A stretch of 34,623 nt of DNA, taken from JBHPCZ01 sp042573625 (GTDB lineage: Bacteria; Desulfobacterota; Desulfobacteria; Desulfobacterales; UBA11574). This document shows positions 7,397-15,586 of the stretch, piece after piece. How positions within the stretch are numbered: the stretch's first letter is position 1; each line of letters begins with the position of its first letter. Where the stretch lies: positions 1 to 34,623 of the forward strand of contig JBHPCZ010000029.1 of NCBI GenBank assembly GCA_042573625.1. Reading direction: 5' to 3'. The notes beneath the pieces are model-generated. The model was given only the letters and a program-made list of their open reading frames with translations. It was not told where the DNA came from and did not search any database. Position numbers and translations under genes: made by a program.

Positions 7397-7540
7397 ATGT
7401 TTTATTCTGTTTATTTCCCGCAATTAGAAGATTTGGCAATCGATCTCATTGCCCGTGAGATTATTTCCTACTTGCGGGAGAATGGTTATATTGAAATTTT
7501 CCATACTCCCGGGACAGTCACTACAGCAGATGAAACTTGA
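7397..7540 (+). CDS. Small 47-residue ORF, hypothetical
   Basis: An ATG at 7397 opens a 47-residue frame ending in TGA at 7538-7540. It begins MFYSVYFPQLEDLAIDLIAR and continues EIISYLRENGYIEI, which reads like an amphipathic helix followed by a strand. The stretch vaguely recalls small DUF507-type proteins, but I cannot assign it. The stop overlaps the proposed ATG (7530) of the DUF2062 gene by 11 bases, the layout expected for translational coupling. No strong ribosome site is visible upstream. It lies only 18 bases after the asparaginase-like gene, so it could be the middle member of a three-gene transcript. Confidence 0.4.
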   Translation: MFYSVYFPQLEDLAIDLIAREIISYLRENGYIEIFHTPGTVTTADET

Positions 7541-8090
7541 AACGCAGATTAATCCAATTTACGCCGTTTTCAAGAAGACCTATGAGCGATTTCTTAAAAT
7601 CAGGGGACGGCCCCGCGAAATTTCTCTGGGCTTGGCGCTGGGTCTTTTTATCGGCATGACACCCACCATGGGGTTTCAAATCGTCATCGCGGTTTTTTTT
7701 GCGGCCTTATTAAAATGGAATAAAATATCCGCAGCCGTCGGTGTCTGGATAACCAACCCTTTTACCGCGCCCTTTATCTACAGCACAACCTATATCGTCG
7801 GGGCAAAGCTGATGGGTATCAAAACCTCCTTTCGCCTGCCCTCTCCGTTGAATCTGGAATCTGTTCTTAAAATGCTGGAAAAAGCGCCTGAAATTTTGCT
7901 GGCACTGACCCTTGGCGGTGTGGTTTTAGGTCTCCCCCTGGCGGTATTGGGACATTTTATTTCCTACAATCTGCTGGAGAAATACCAGGAAGAAATAAAG
8001 AAAAAAGTTGCAAAGCAAAAAGAAAAAATTGTCCGGTTCAGGGCGCAAAGAAAAGAGAAAAAGAGAAGAAAAAAAAAGAACAGGAAATAA
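7530..8090 (+). CDS. DUF2062 domain membrane protein
   Basis: About 186 residues from the proposed start MKLETQINPIYAVFK. The body has the DUF2062 pattern: RGRPREISLGLALGLFIGMT (about 26-45, followed by PTMGFQ), a hydrophobic helix, KWNKISAAVGVWITNP with FTAPFIY, and a second hydrophobic pair around LALTLGGVVLGLPLAVLGHF. The last 35 residues are almost all Lys, Arg, Glu and Gln, giving a highly basic cytoplasmic tail. The frame is open from 7449, and earlier ATGs at 7449 and 7482 are possible. I prefer 7530 because conservation begins there and it overlaps the end of the small ORF. The family lies in the inner membrane; its molecular role is not established. Confidence 0.82.
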   Translation: MKLETQINPIYAVFKKTYERFLKIRGRPREISLGLALGLFIGMTPTMGFQIVIAVFFAALLKWNKISAAVGVWITNPFTAPFIYSTTYIVGAKLMGIKTSFRLPSPLNLESVLKMLEKAPEILLALTLGGVVLGLPLAVLGHFISYNLLEKYQEEIKKKVAKQKEKIVRFRAQRKEKKRRKKKNRK

Positions 8091-8111
8091 AGAAAGAAAT
8101 TACCTTGATTT

Positions 8112-9540
8112 TCATTTATCTTTCGCACCGTTGCCTTGGGGTGTCTTTTCTTTCGTATCGGTTATGCCGGATGTCTTTGCCTGGTCGTCTTGGGTTCGCT
8201 CAAAGCTAACCTGAGCTATTCGGTGTCTGTCCATGGCTTCTACAGTGATTTTACAGTCTGGCAGTTTAACGGTATCGCCGATTTCAGGCACGCGATCTAT
8301 ATGCTTGTAGATCAGCCCCGCCAATGTTTTATATTCCCCTTCAGGGAAAGAGCACTGGATGCTTTCTTCCAGGTCTTCCAAATCGATAACCGGATCAATA
8401 AGCGTTTTTCCATCTTTATCCCTATCTTCAAGATATTTGGGAACATCCGAGAACTCGTCTTCGTATTCACCCACGATTTCCTCTAAGATGTCCTCCAGCG
8501 TGACAAGCCCGGCCGTACCGCCAAACTCGTCGATGACAATCGCCATCTGCTGTCTCTGAGCTCTGAAATCCTTTAGCAAAGATCTGAGAGACTTGGTTTC
8601 CGGGGCGACTTACGGCGGCAGCATAATTTCACTGATCGGCAGCTTGACTTCTCCTGCCCCTTCGTCCGGGCTAAACCGGTTTAGAAGCTCCTTGATCGAA
8701 AGAATGCCGACGATATGGTCGATATCCGTATCATAAACCGGATAGCGATGGTGTCTTTCATGGCGGTAGATCTCAAGAAATTCTTGAATGGTTGTCTCTT
8801 TGTGAAGGCCGACGATTTTAGTACGCGGCACCATAATTTCGTCTACAGCGTGTTCTTCAAGGTCAAAAACGCTCTGGATCATGGCCGTCTCCTCCGAGTC
8901 TAAAATGCCTTCGGATTCACTGGCGACCAAAATGGTGCGCAGCTCTTCTTCCGATATGGATAAATGTCCTCCTTTGGGGGCGGCCAGATCCTTTTGCCCA
9001 AACAGCCTCAAAAGAGCGTTGGAAGCATGGTTCAACAACCAGATGACATAGGAAAATCTACGGTATAAAAAGTTGATTGATCGCGCCACAGCCAGGCTGA
9101 TTCGCACCGGCCTGTGAAAAGGCATAAACTTTGGGGGCCAGCTCTCCGCCGACAATATGGAGGGCCGAAATGAAAAGAAAGGCAAACACATGGGTCGAAA
9201 TCTTTACTGCATGATAGGCGCTGGACGGCGACACGATGGCCGAAAGCAGCGAGGCACCAAATTCAATTAACGGATTCATAACGGTCGTAATCGTAACAAT
9301 CCCGATCGCGCCAAGGCCCAGCGACATGAGCGTAATACCGATTTGGGTGACCGAATAAAACCGCTCCGGTTCGGACTGCAAAAGTTGTACCATTTTGGCT
9401 GACGAATCTCCTTTTTCAGCAAGGTGTTGGACACGGCTGCGTCGTGCAGAGGTCAGGGCGATCTCCGAACCCACAAAAAAAGCATTTCCAACAACAAGCA
9501 GGAGAATGGCCATGAGTTTTAGAAGTATAAAAGCATCTAT
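8112..9540 (-). pseudogene. CNNM/CBS/CorC_HlyC-type transporter-like protein, broken
   Basis: Read on the minus strand, the pieces rebuild a normal protein of about 450 residues: a DUF21/CNNM membrane domain (VVGNAFFVGSEIALTSARRS to HIVGGELAPKVYAF), a CBS pair (DEIMVPRTKIVGL, HHRYPVYDTDIDHIVGILS, VIDEFGGTAGLVTLEDILEE) and a CorC_HlyC end. Three lesions are visible. The family-like N terminus starts with ATA (9538-9540), preceded by GGGAGAGA, where an ATG is expected. There is a one-base frame change at a TTTT run near 9117-9120, after which HRPVRISLAVARSINFLYR lies in another frame. An in-frame TAA lies at 8610-8612, inside IMLPP*VAPETK. Intact members are implicated in Mg2+/Co2+ homeostasis. 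Sequencing error could explain one lesion, but hardly all three. Confidence 0.85.
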
Positions 9541-9562
9541 TTATCTCTCCCGTTTGACGGTT

Positions 9563-10090
9563 TCATTTCTTTTTAAGCTGCAAAATTAAATCTTTGCCGC
9601 TTTTCAGCAAATCGATGGTTGAATCGACATTTTTTTTCAGCTTTTCATATAAGTGAAGTTCAGCCAGATCCGGTGGCATCAGTCGGTTGTTGATCCGGAT
9701 CTGCTCGGACATGATGGCTATCTCCTGCACGGACGTCTCCAAACTCTTGATCCGCACATCAATATAGTGAACCTGCCGGTGTTCCTTTAAATCCAGAAAA
9801 AGGGTGAGAAGGTCATATTCATATTCACATATGGACGATATTGCCTGTATGGCCAAAATTGTGGACATCCAGATGTTTTTATACTCGTCATAACTTCTAT
9901 TGTCTTTCCCAGTGCTACTCAGCCTTTTCTGAAGATGTTCAAACCGGCTCAAATTGTCGGACAGGCCCGATAAAATGGTTTGAATTTCTGATTTTACATA
10001 AAATTCATCCAGGGAGGATTTTTGCGCATTCATTATCTGTGCACTGAATACGATTAGGCTGATTAACAATATGGTGCAAATTTTTTTCAT
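9563..10090 (-). CDS. Periplasmic helical hypothetical protein
   Basis: About 175 residues, starting at MKKICTILLISLIVFSAQIM. This is a signal peptide with likely cleavage after MNA (about residue 22). The mature protein is almost wholly helical and charged (SEIQTILSGLSDNLSRFEHL, LAELHLYEKLKKNVDSTIDL) and ends LKKK. I do not recognise a family. The frame is open upstream to 10201, but GGAAGGAGA lies about ten bases before 10090 and the signal peptide begins there, fixing the start. It is followed 22 bases later by the broken CNNM gene on the same strand, so they may have formed one transcript. Confidence 0.65.
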   Translation of the reverse strand: MKKICTILLISLIVFSAQIMNAQKSSLDEFYVKSEIQTILSGLSDNLSRFEHLQKRLSSTGKDNRSYDEYKNIWMSTILAIQAISSICEYEYDLLTLFLDLKEHRQVHYIDVRIKSLETSVQEIAIMSEQIRINNRLMPPDLAELHLYEKLKKNVDSTIDLLKSGKDLILQLKKK

Positions 10091-10228
10091 TTGACGTGCT
10101 CTCCTTCCAATGTAAACAATTCGAATTTGATGAAAAAGCAAATTACAGATAGGACGGAGGGGGAAAATGGACATTTTTTCCTTATTAAATCTTTTTAGCA
10201 TGGCTTTAATATATCTGGTACGCAGATA

Positions 10229-10318
10229 TTATAACAGATAATTTTTGAATAGGACAGCAACTGCCAGAAATGACAGGAACCCCATCACATCGGTTACTGT
10301 TGTCGCTTTTTTTGCCAT
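10229..10318 (-). CDS. Possible 29-residue single-helix membrane miniprotein
   Basis: On the minus strand an ATG at 10316-10318 opens MAKKATTVTDVMG, followed by a hydrophobic run FLSFLAVAVLF and a short end KNYLL before TAA at 10229-10231. The positive N terminus followed by one hydrophobic helix is what a bacterial membrane miniprotein looks like. The upstream TTTAGGTTTAGGTA gives at best a weak ribosome site. It lies about 140 bases upstream of the periplasmic protein gene on the same strand and is divergent from the htpX remnant. A chance open frame of this length is quite possible. Confidence 0.35.
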   Translation of the reverse strand: MAKKATTVTDVMGFLSFLAVAVLFKNYLL

Positions 10319-10369
10319 TACCTAAACCTAAATCAACCCGAGTATATTTGTATCATTAACAATTAGAAC

Positions 10370-10585
10370 ATGAAAAACCAAATAAGATCGGTGATTCTGC
10401 TGACCGTCTTTATCATATGAACCGGCGGTCTGTTTGGCGGCCGTCAGGGGTGGTCGTTGCATTGATTCTGGCAGCAGGAATGAATTTTTTTTCAGCTACT
10501 TTTTTTCGGACAAAATCGTTCTCGCCATGCATCGCGCACAGGCGGTTACCTTGAATCAGGCACCGGATCGACAGATGCGTCTTCA
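10370..10585 (+). pseudogene. htpX: HtpX (M48 membrane protease) N-terminal remnant
   Basis: The plus strand encodes the start of HtpX in pieces: MKNQIRSVILLTVFII, a TGA stop (10418-10420), TGGLFGGRQG in the same frame, then VVVALILAAGMNFFS in a second frame and FFSYFFSDKIVLAMHRAQAV with TLNQAPDRQ in a third. Together these match residues about 1-75 of HtpX, up to the pre-protease linker. The HEXXH zinc site and the whole peptidase domain are absent, and DNA after about 10585 shows no HtpX homology. With one stop, two frame changes and a 3' truncation the gene is dead. HtpX normally degrades misfolded inner-membrane proteins. The gene end abuts the converging DUF502 gene. Confidence 0.82.
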
Positions 10586-10598
10586 AGGCCTTGGGGGG

Positions 10599-11213
10599 TC
10601 AGGCCTGGCTCGCTTGTTCTAAGTATGCTTTGATGAGCTTGTCGGAACCGACGCCACAGCTAATGACAGTCCTGATGGCCTGGTCCGCCGATATGTTCAC
10701 CGGGTAAACATTATCCCGGCTCAAGTGAAAAACAAACCCGGTGGTCACATTCGGTCCCGTAGGCACAAATACCGTGCACTGGCCATCCGGATGTTCATCG
10801 GTGATAAAGCCGGTCATCAGGGTATCATTCTCAAAAGCCCGCACCAGTACCACCGGAGAAAAGGGAAATTTCTTTTTGCCCATAAATTGCAGAACCGTCT
10901 CTTTAATGATGGAGTATCCCGGAATATATTTCAAAATGTAATCATCCAGGCTCTCCTGAATAAAAACGCCCACCCGGGTCTTTACGATCATCCCCACCAC
11001 AAAGCAAGCCAGCAGAATGATGGCAATAACGATGGTATCCGCAAGAATCACCTGAATACCGGATCGTGCAAAAACAAGCAGTGTCAGGGGCCGAATGATA
11101 CCGATGACCACCTTAAACAGCCACTTGAGAAGAAACGCTGAAAGCGCTGCCGGTAAAACAACGGCGATACCGCCGATAAGCGTCGTCATCATGAAATTCT
11201 TGAATCGGCTCAT
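10599..11213 (-). CDS. DUF502 family membrane protein
   Basis: This 204-residue protein matches DUF502. Two hydrophobic segments lie near the N terminus (about 10-30, TTLIGGIAVVLPAALSAFLL; about 50-78, with VIAIILLACFVVGMIVKTRV). They are followed by the conserved YIPGYSIIKETVLQFMGKKK, FPFSPVVLVRAF and TGFITDEHPDGQCTVFVPTG, then the PNVTTGFVFHL region. The start carries AAAGGAAGA about nine bases upstream. Family members are inner-membrane proteins of unproven function, sometimes linked to envelope or transport traits. It stands alone between the htpX remnant and a long intergenic region and is convergent with the remnant. Confidence 0.85.
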   Translation of the reverse strand: MSRFKNFMMTTLIGGIAVVLPAALSAFLLKWLFKVVIGIIRPLTLLVFARSGIQVILADTIVIAIILLACFVVGMIVKTRVGVFIQESLDDYILKYIPGYSIIKETVLQFMGKKKFPFSPVVLVRAFENDTLMTGFITDEHPDGQCTVFVPTGPNVTTGFVFHLSRDNVYPVNISADQAIRTVISCGVGSDKLIKAYLEQASQA

Positions 11214-11715
11214 TTGTAAGATCTTCCTTTCATTTTAACTGGGTTGTTTAGAGTTTTATCTTAGACCATGCTGAAAGTATCGTATCCGCTGACGGCATCT
11301 TTTTGGGTTTCGATCATTTTTTATTCCCCTTTCCCCCCTTCTTTAAACGTTAACCCATATGAGCAGTCGGGTAGTTTTCGCTATTCAGCCGCTCCATAGA
11401 TAATCATCTTTTAAACCGTGTGAACTCGTGGTTAAAGGCTCGTAAAAAAGAACAGAGGCTTTCATTGTAAAAACAACTGGTTCGCTTAATGACGGGTGAC
11501 TTCTTGCGATGGTTGATTTGTGAATGTGTCTGTTCTTTCTAACGATCCCTAAACCACTCAAACAGCACACGCTTTAAAATCTGATCACCCATTTCGCTAA
11601 CGGATAAAGCTTTATGATAAAAACTCCCCGACCCCTCATATAGTTAACCCATCTATACAACCGAGCCGCCGGGGAGCTTTTCTTTTTTATGAAATGAATC
11701 TCTTCGCAGCCTTGG
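11214..11715. other. Long intergenic region
   Basis: About 500 bases lie between the DUF502 gene start and the 3' end of the primase-like gene. Short open frames occur on the minus strand, but none has a ribosome site or recognisable protein features. The only clear element is the GC-rich hairpin at 11624-11676. Confidence 0.5.
11624..11682. terminator. Bidirectional terminator-like hairpin
   Basis: CTCCCCG (11624-11630) pairs with CGGGGAG (11670-11676). CTTTTCTTTTTT follows on the plus strand and a T5 run follows on the minus strand. It lies 40 bases beyond the stop of the minus-strand primase-like gene, so it most likely ends that transcript. The 39-base loop is longer than usual. Confidence 0.5.
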
Positions 11716-13029
11716 CTAAACACATAGCCTGTCCGTTTGCCAGAGGGCAACCGCACTGTAGGTTCTGGCCCAGAAATTGGCTTTTTCTTCGGCCGGGTAC
11801 TTAATAAAATCCTGGGTCCAATTAAAAGCAGGATTTTGATAGATATCCCGCAAAACATTGGCGATGTGTTTGGGTTTCCACTGTGCGTGTATCAGAAAAT
11901 CATAAACCAGACCTATCATTTTTTGAGGTTGAAGTGCTGCGGGATTCGGAGCGTAAAGGATGTTTCTAGCCCAGTCCGGGATGTTTCCCTCCTTTTTAGC
12001 GTATTCCAGAGCAAGTCCCCTGGGGATGTCTTCCTGGCCGTCAAAATCCTGGTGAAAACCGTAAAGGTCGGAGGATTTGTACTCCCCGATAAAATCAATC
12101 AACGTTTCATTGGAGCAGGGGATAAAACCGGAAAACCTTTGGGCGTGGTGTGCTGCTTTTTCAAGATCCCACATGCACTCCAAGATAACATTGATATTTG
12201 ATTCCTCGTCGACTTTTTTACCGTCAAAGAAAGTACCGATGACATCGACCAGCGGCGGCTGGTGGTGTTTACCGTATTTTTCCTGATTTTTTTTATGCAA
12301 ACTGAAGGGGCTTCGAATCGAGCGCATAAACGGAGAGCCTTCACTCCAGGAATTGTCAAAGTTCAGACAGCGATCATGAATATCCGAAATGGTCACCGGC
12401 ATCAGGCCCTTTGAGGCGTTATCCTTGAAAGCCTCCATCGTGAGCAGGGCGATATGCTCGGCAATTTTACCGAGCCCGCTGAACACGCGGGCCGCATCCA
12501 GTGAAATTCCATACCAACGCCGGATGTCATCGGGATCAATGTAATTACATGCCGCCATCAGGTCCATTTCCAGACAACCGATTTTTTGCAATTCCGCAGT
12601 GGCCCGATAGCCCAATAGATTTTGAAACAAGATATGCGCACCCGATGGTGTGTAATCCAGGAGATACGGCATTCCTCTTGAACGAAAGAGGGTTTCAAGA
12701 AACTTTAAAACAGGAAGCGTGTGATGGAATAATTCTTTCTGGGAATCCGGATCCGCATACAGTTTGTGATTTTCATCCGCCAAAAAGATCTCAAAATCAA
12801 TCGGCATCAGCACGGATTGGGACCTCTTGCCGACAATCGGAATATGCACCTGAAGTCCTTTTTGAAGGGTCAGATCTTCAAGCTGACGCACCGGTTTCGC
12901 TGCTGCCGGAAATGCAGGGTCATACCCTTGGGCAACCAGTTCCTGGCCCGCCGCAATCACATAATGGCTGAATTGATAGCAATTTTTTAAGCGATCAATC
13001 ACGCGGTGATAATATTCTTGCGCATTCAT
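11716..13029 (-). CDS. Putative archaeo-eukaryotic primase (AEP)-like protein
   Basis: A 437-residue cytoplasmic protein without a signal peptide. Three motifs fit the AEP primase fold in the right order: an acidic motif I LMPIDFEIFLAD (74-85), motif II YTPSGAHILF (126-135, Ser129 and His132), and motif III DRCLNFDNS (219-227) leading into RSIRSPFSLHKKNQEKYG (236-253), which closely resembles the RLPxSLHGKTG segment of archaeal PriS. The C-terminal 150 residues (LVYDFLIHAQWKPKHIANVL, IYQNPAFNWTQDF, ANFWARTY) look helical, like regions after primase cores. No helicase or zinc-finger domain is visible. The start has an AGGGA site about ten bases upstream. No replication or repair genes flank it. 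I could be wrong on the fold, since the motif match is by eye. Confidence 0.5.
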   Translation of the reverse strand: MNAQEYYHRVIDRLKNCYQFSHYVIAAGQELVAQGYDPAFPAAAKPVRQLEDLTLQKGLQVHIPIVGKRSQSVLMPIDFEIFLADENHKLYADPDSQKELFHHTLPVLKFLETLFRSRGMPYLLDYTPSGAHILFQNLLGYRATAELQKIGCLEMDLMAACNYIDPDDIRRWYGISLDAARVFSGLGKIAEHIALLTMEAFKDNASKGLMPVTISDIHDRCLNFDNSWSEGSPFMRSIRSPFSLHKKNQEKYGKHHQPPLVDVIGTFFDGKKVDEESNINVILECMWDLEKAAHHAQRFSGFIPCSNETLIDFIGEYKSSDLYGFHQDFDGQEDIPRGLALEYAKKEGNIPDWARNILYAPNPAALQPQKMIGLVYDFLIHAQWKPKHIANVLRDIYQNPAFNWTQDFIKYPAEEKANFWARTYSAVALWQTDRLCV

Positions 13030-13193
13030 GAATTCATATCCCTACCAGCATTTCTTTGCCTTTGCCCCTATTTAAAAAGATGCGAACAGGAACTGTGCCA
13101 ATAGCCCAGACACAAAGACAATAAGACAAAACTGCCTGCAATTGCCCGTATGTGTTGTTTGATTTTCTTATCCCGCCCCCTAACCTATAGCCG

Positions 13194-14033
13194 TTATTTC
13201 TTTGCGACCTTTTCGACTTCGTAATATACGGATATCATCCAATCGGAATAGGATGTGTCCATACTTTTAAATCTCTGAAGAAGTTCCTGTTTAAAAGTCG
13301 ATTCGATGGGTACCCCTCGACCCGGGAATATTCTGAATTTAATCCGCAGAAACTCTCTGCCGGAGGCGGTTTTTTGTCTGCCCTCGACACTGGGAGGATA
13401 GACGAGAATGCCCGGGAATTGCTCGACGAATGCATTCATGGTATCTTTGGCGATATTTTCAAGCTTATCGTGTTCGCCGGTCGCATCCGGAAAGGTCACA
13501 TCGACAATACATCGCACATAACCGCGCGGGTAGTTTATGACGTTGGTAATGCTGCGGTTGGGAATAAAAACTTCGGCGCCCAAGGCATTCTCCAAAACAA
13601 TAAAACGCATGCCGATAGAACCAACAACACCGGTTTGCCCGCCGATCTCCACCATATCTCCGACATCAATCAGATTGGAAAAAACCAACGTTAAACCGGT
13701 AACCACATCTTGAACCAGCCCCTGAGAACCGAATCCAACCGCCAGTCCAATGACGGAAGCGCTTGCCAGATAGGCCTTGAGAGATATCCCCAGCTCGCGC
13801 AGGACTAGACCAAACGCCCCAAAATAAAGAAAAAAAATCAAAAAACTGCGGGTGAGGCTTGCCACTGATCTTAATTTGGCGTGTGACCTGGAGGATGCGG
13901 AAAGAAGGGCGAAATGGCCCAACCGTCGGACGAATATGACAGTGCCGTGCGCACCCAGAACAAGCAGGCAGATGACGATGATTCTTCCGGCAGAACCGTC
14001 GATGCCCAATACTTTTTGAAGAAAATCAACCAT
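13194..14033 (-). CDS. Mechanosensitive ion channel, MscS family
   Basis: A 279-residue inner-membrane channel that opens under membrane tension to release solutes. Hydrophobic helices lie at about 16-36, 62-80 and 84-120. The last is the pore helix with small residues (SASVIGLAVGFGSQGLVQDV), followed by the beta domain signature LIDVGDMVEIGGQTGVVGSI (121-140) and VFIPNRSITNVINYPRG. The cytosolic alpha/beta end contains DVTFPDATGEHDKL. This is close to minimal MscS length. No clear Shine-Dalgarno sequence precedes the ATG at 14033, so the start is the least certain part. A second, only distantly similar MscS lies 290 bases upstream on the same strand, separated by a terminator. Confidence 0.9.
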   Translation of the reverse strand: MVDFLQKVLGIDGSAGRIIVICLLVLGAHGTVIFVRRLGHFALLSASSRSHAKLRSVASLTRSFLIFFLYFGAFGLVLRELGISLKAYLASASVIGLAVGFGSQGLVQDVVTGLTLVFSNLIDVGDMVEIGGQTGVVGSIGMRFIVLENALGAEVFIPNRSITNVINYPRGYVRCIVDVTFPDATGEHDKLENIAKDTMNAFVEQFPGILVYPPSVEGRQKTASGREFLRIKFRIFPGRGVPIESTFKQELLQRFKSMDTSYSDWMISVYYEVEKVAKK

Positions 14034-14066
14034 GATGAACTATTTTTTTGTCTTCGGGATCAAGAC

Positions 14067-14180
14067 TTAATCGATCGCCTGGATATAAAATGGCCGTGTT
14101 GTCGTCACGCGATACGGCTTTTCAACCGATTCCCTTTTGGGTTCGTACAATAAATTCGCCTGTTTTACGATATCAACGAA
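14067..14180 (-). other. Unassigned open segment, possible C-terminal gene remnant
   Basis: On the minus strand a frame open between stops at 14181-14183 and 14067-14069 reads IVKQANLLYEPKRESVEK followed by PYRVTTTRPFYIQAID. It has no start codon but has the look of a protein C terminus rather than random sequence. I cannot name a family. It lies between two MscS genes and after the terminator of the upstream one. Confidence 0.2.
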
Positions 14181-14278
14181 TTACAATTCCGAATATTTCT
14201 TCAGTCAGTGGTTAAATTAAAGCATGAAATAAAAAAATTGGATATCAAAGACCAGAAGGATGTCATTGGCTTCAAGGT

Positions 14279-14323
14279 AAAAAAAACAGAGGGGTCTTCA
14301 ATGTTCAGCGCGTTTTCCCTCTG
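14279..14323 (-). terminator. Rho-independent terminator of the upstream MscS gene
   Basis: On the minus strand CAGAGGG and CCCTCTG form a 7-bp stem (14317-14323 with 14287-14293), followed at once by eight T residues (14279-14286). It starts three bases after the stop of the MscS gene at 14326. Confidence 0.7.
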
Positions 14324-14325
14324 CT

Positions 14326-15180
14326 CTATGGCTTGGTAAGATCAGCCAGCCCTTCACTGCGCTCCAAAAACAATTGAAGGTGAGGGAATGGAATCTCGAT
14401 TCCGGCAGCATCAAGCGCCTTCTTGCATTTCTCGGTATATTCGAACTGCAGGGAAAACTTGTCTAAAGGATTTTGTATCCAGAATCGAAGCTGCATGTTT
14501 ACGCTGCTGTCTCCAAGATCGGTGACAATCACACGCGGTTCGGGATCGGTTAGAATACGCTGGTCTCCTTCGATGGTGGAAAAAATGACCTTCCGGGCCT
14601 CGTCAATGTTCTCCTTGTACGCGATGCCGAACAGAATTTTAACCCGCGTGCGCGGCGTCAAGGTATAGTTGATAATGCGATCCTGGGCGATAGACTTGTT
14701 GGGTATGACAATGGTTTCATTGTCAAAGGTGGTCAGAACAGTGGTTCGCAGTCGTATTTCGGTCAAGGTGGCATGCAAATCCCCGATAGCAACCCAATCA
14801 CCTTCTTTGAACGGTTGATCGATGATGAGCGTCACGCCGGAAATGATATTTTCAATGGTGTCTCTGGCGGCAAAGGACAGGGCAAGTCCGGCAACACCGA
14901 CGCCGGCAAGCAGTGAGGTGATGTTAATGCCGAGCTGGTCTGCGATGGTCAACGCCGCAACCGTGACAATGGCATAATGGGTGACACGAAGTAAAAGGCC
15001 CTGTACTTCTTTCGCGATTTTGCTTCTCCTGAGGGTTGAAGACAGGATCTTTCGAACAATAGTCGCAATTATCCAGAAAACGATGATGAGAATGAGTGCG
15101 CCCAGCAGGTGCGGAAGGTAGGATGCGAGTTTGGTGCTTATGACTTTAAAATCGAGATTGTTGATGAGTTTCTGGAGCAT
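14326..15180 (-). CDS. Mechanosensitive ion channel, MscS family
   Basis: A 284-residue protein with the standard three-helix MscS layout: helices at about 22-45, 62-82 and 86-120. The pore helix reads SLLAGVGVAGLALSFAARDT and is followed by IDQPFKEGDWVAIGDL (120-135), ETIVIPNKSIAQDRIINYTL, and a C-terminal domain ending IEIPFPHLQLFLERSEG. The IPFPH ending is typical of E. coli MscS-type proteins. The start is well fixed by AAGGAGGATCAG just before the ATG. It would relieve turgor on hypo-osmotic shock. A rho-independent terminator follows directly, so it is probably a single-gene transcript. Confidence 0.94.
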   Translation of the reverse strand: MLQKLINNLDFKVISTKLASYLPHLLGALILIIVFWIIATIVRKILSSTLRRSKIAKEVQGLLLRVTHYAIVTVAALTIADQLGINITSLLAGVGVAGLALSFAARDTIENIISGVTLIIDQPFKEGDWVAIGDLHATLTEIRLRTTVLTTFDNETIVIPNKSIAQDRIINYTLTPRTRVKILFGIAYKENIDEARKVIFSTIEGDQRILTDPEPRVIVTDLGDSSVNMQLRFWIQNPLDKFSLQFEYTEKCKKALDAAGIEIPFPHLQLFLERSEGLADLTKP

Positions 15181-15586
15181 CTGATCCTCCTTGCTCTGTT
15201 ATGAATCGTCAAAAATGGTAGGAAGTCAACAAACTATTTTAACAATAAAAATGGTAAATGTTATGCTGCATGTCAAGAAAAGGGGCATCCTCTTCTACGA
15301 TTTAAATTAAAAACCCTTCAATAGCTAATCGCCGTTTTTATCAATTGCTCTGAAGAATTCGCTCTGTTCGAATGACGGCTTCTTTTTCGGAAAACAGAGC
15401 GGCAGTGGAGTCTCTTTAAATTCATACGGAAATATTGACAGCGGGCCTGCTTTTAAAATAGCATGATATTCTCTTAATAACAAAAAGCCGCAAAAATCAA
15501 AAGGGTTTTAACAAATATGTAACGAACCTGATCCCGAAACATAAGACTTATGATCATTTTAACATGAAACCTTTGGGAGGCTTGAA
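15181..15586. other. Divergent intergenic region
   Basis: About 400 bases separate the divergent MscS and ZntB-like genes. I found no gene. A possible sigma-70 type promoter for the plus-strand gene is listed separately. Confidence 0.5.
15435..15464 (+). promoter_or_regulatory. Possible sigma-70 promoter of the ZntB-like gene
   Basis: A perfect TTGACA (15435-15440) is followed after 18 bases by TAGCAT (15459-15464), four of six matches to the -10 consensus. This would give a leader of about 115 bases before the ATG at 15587. Confidence 0.35.
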
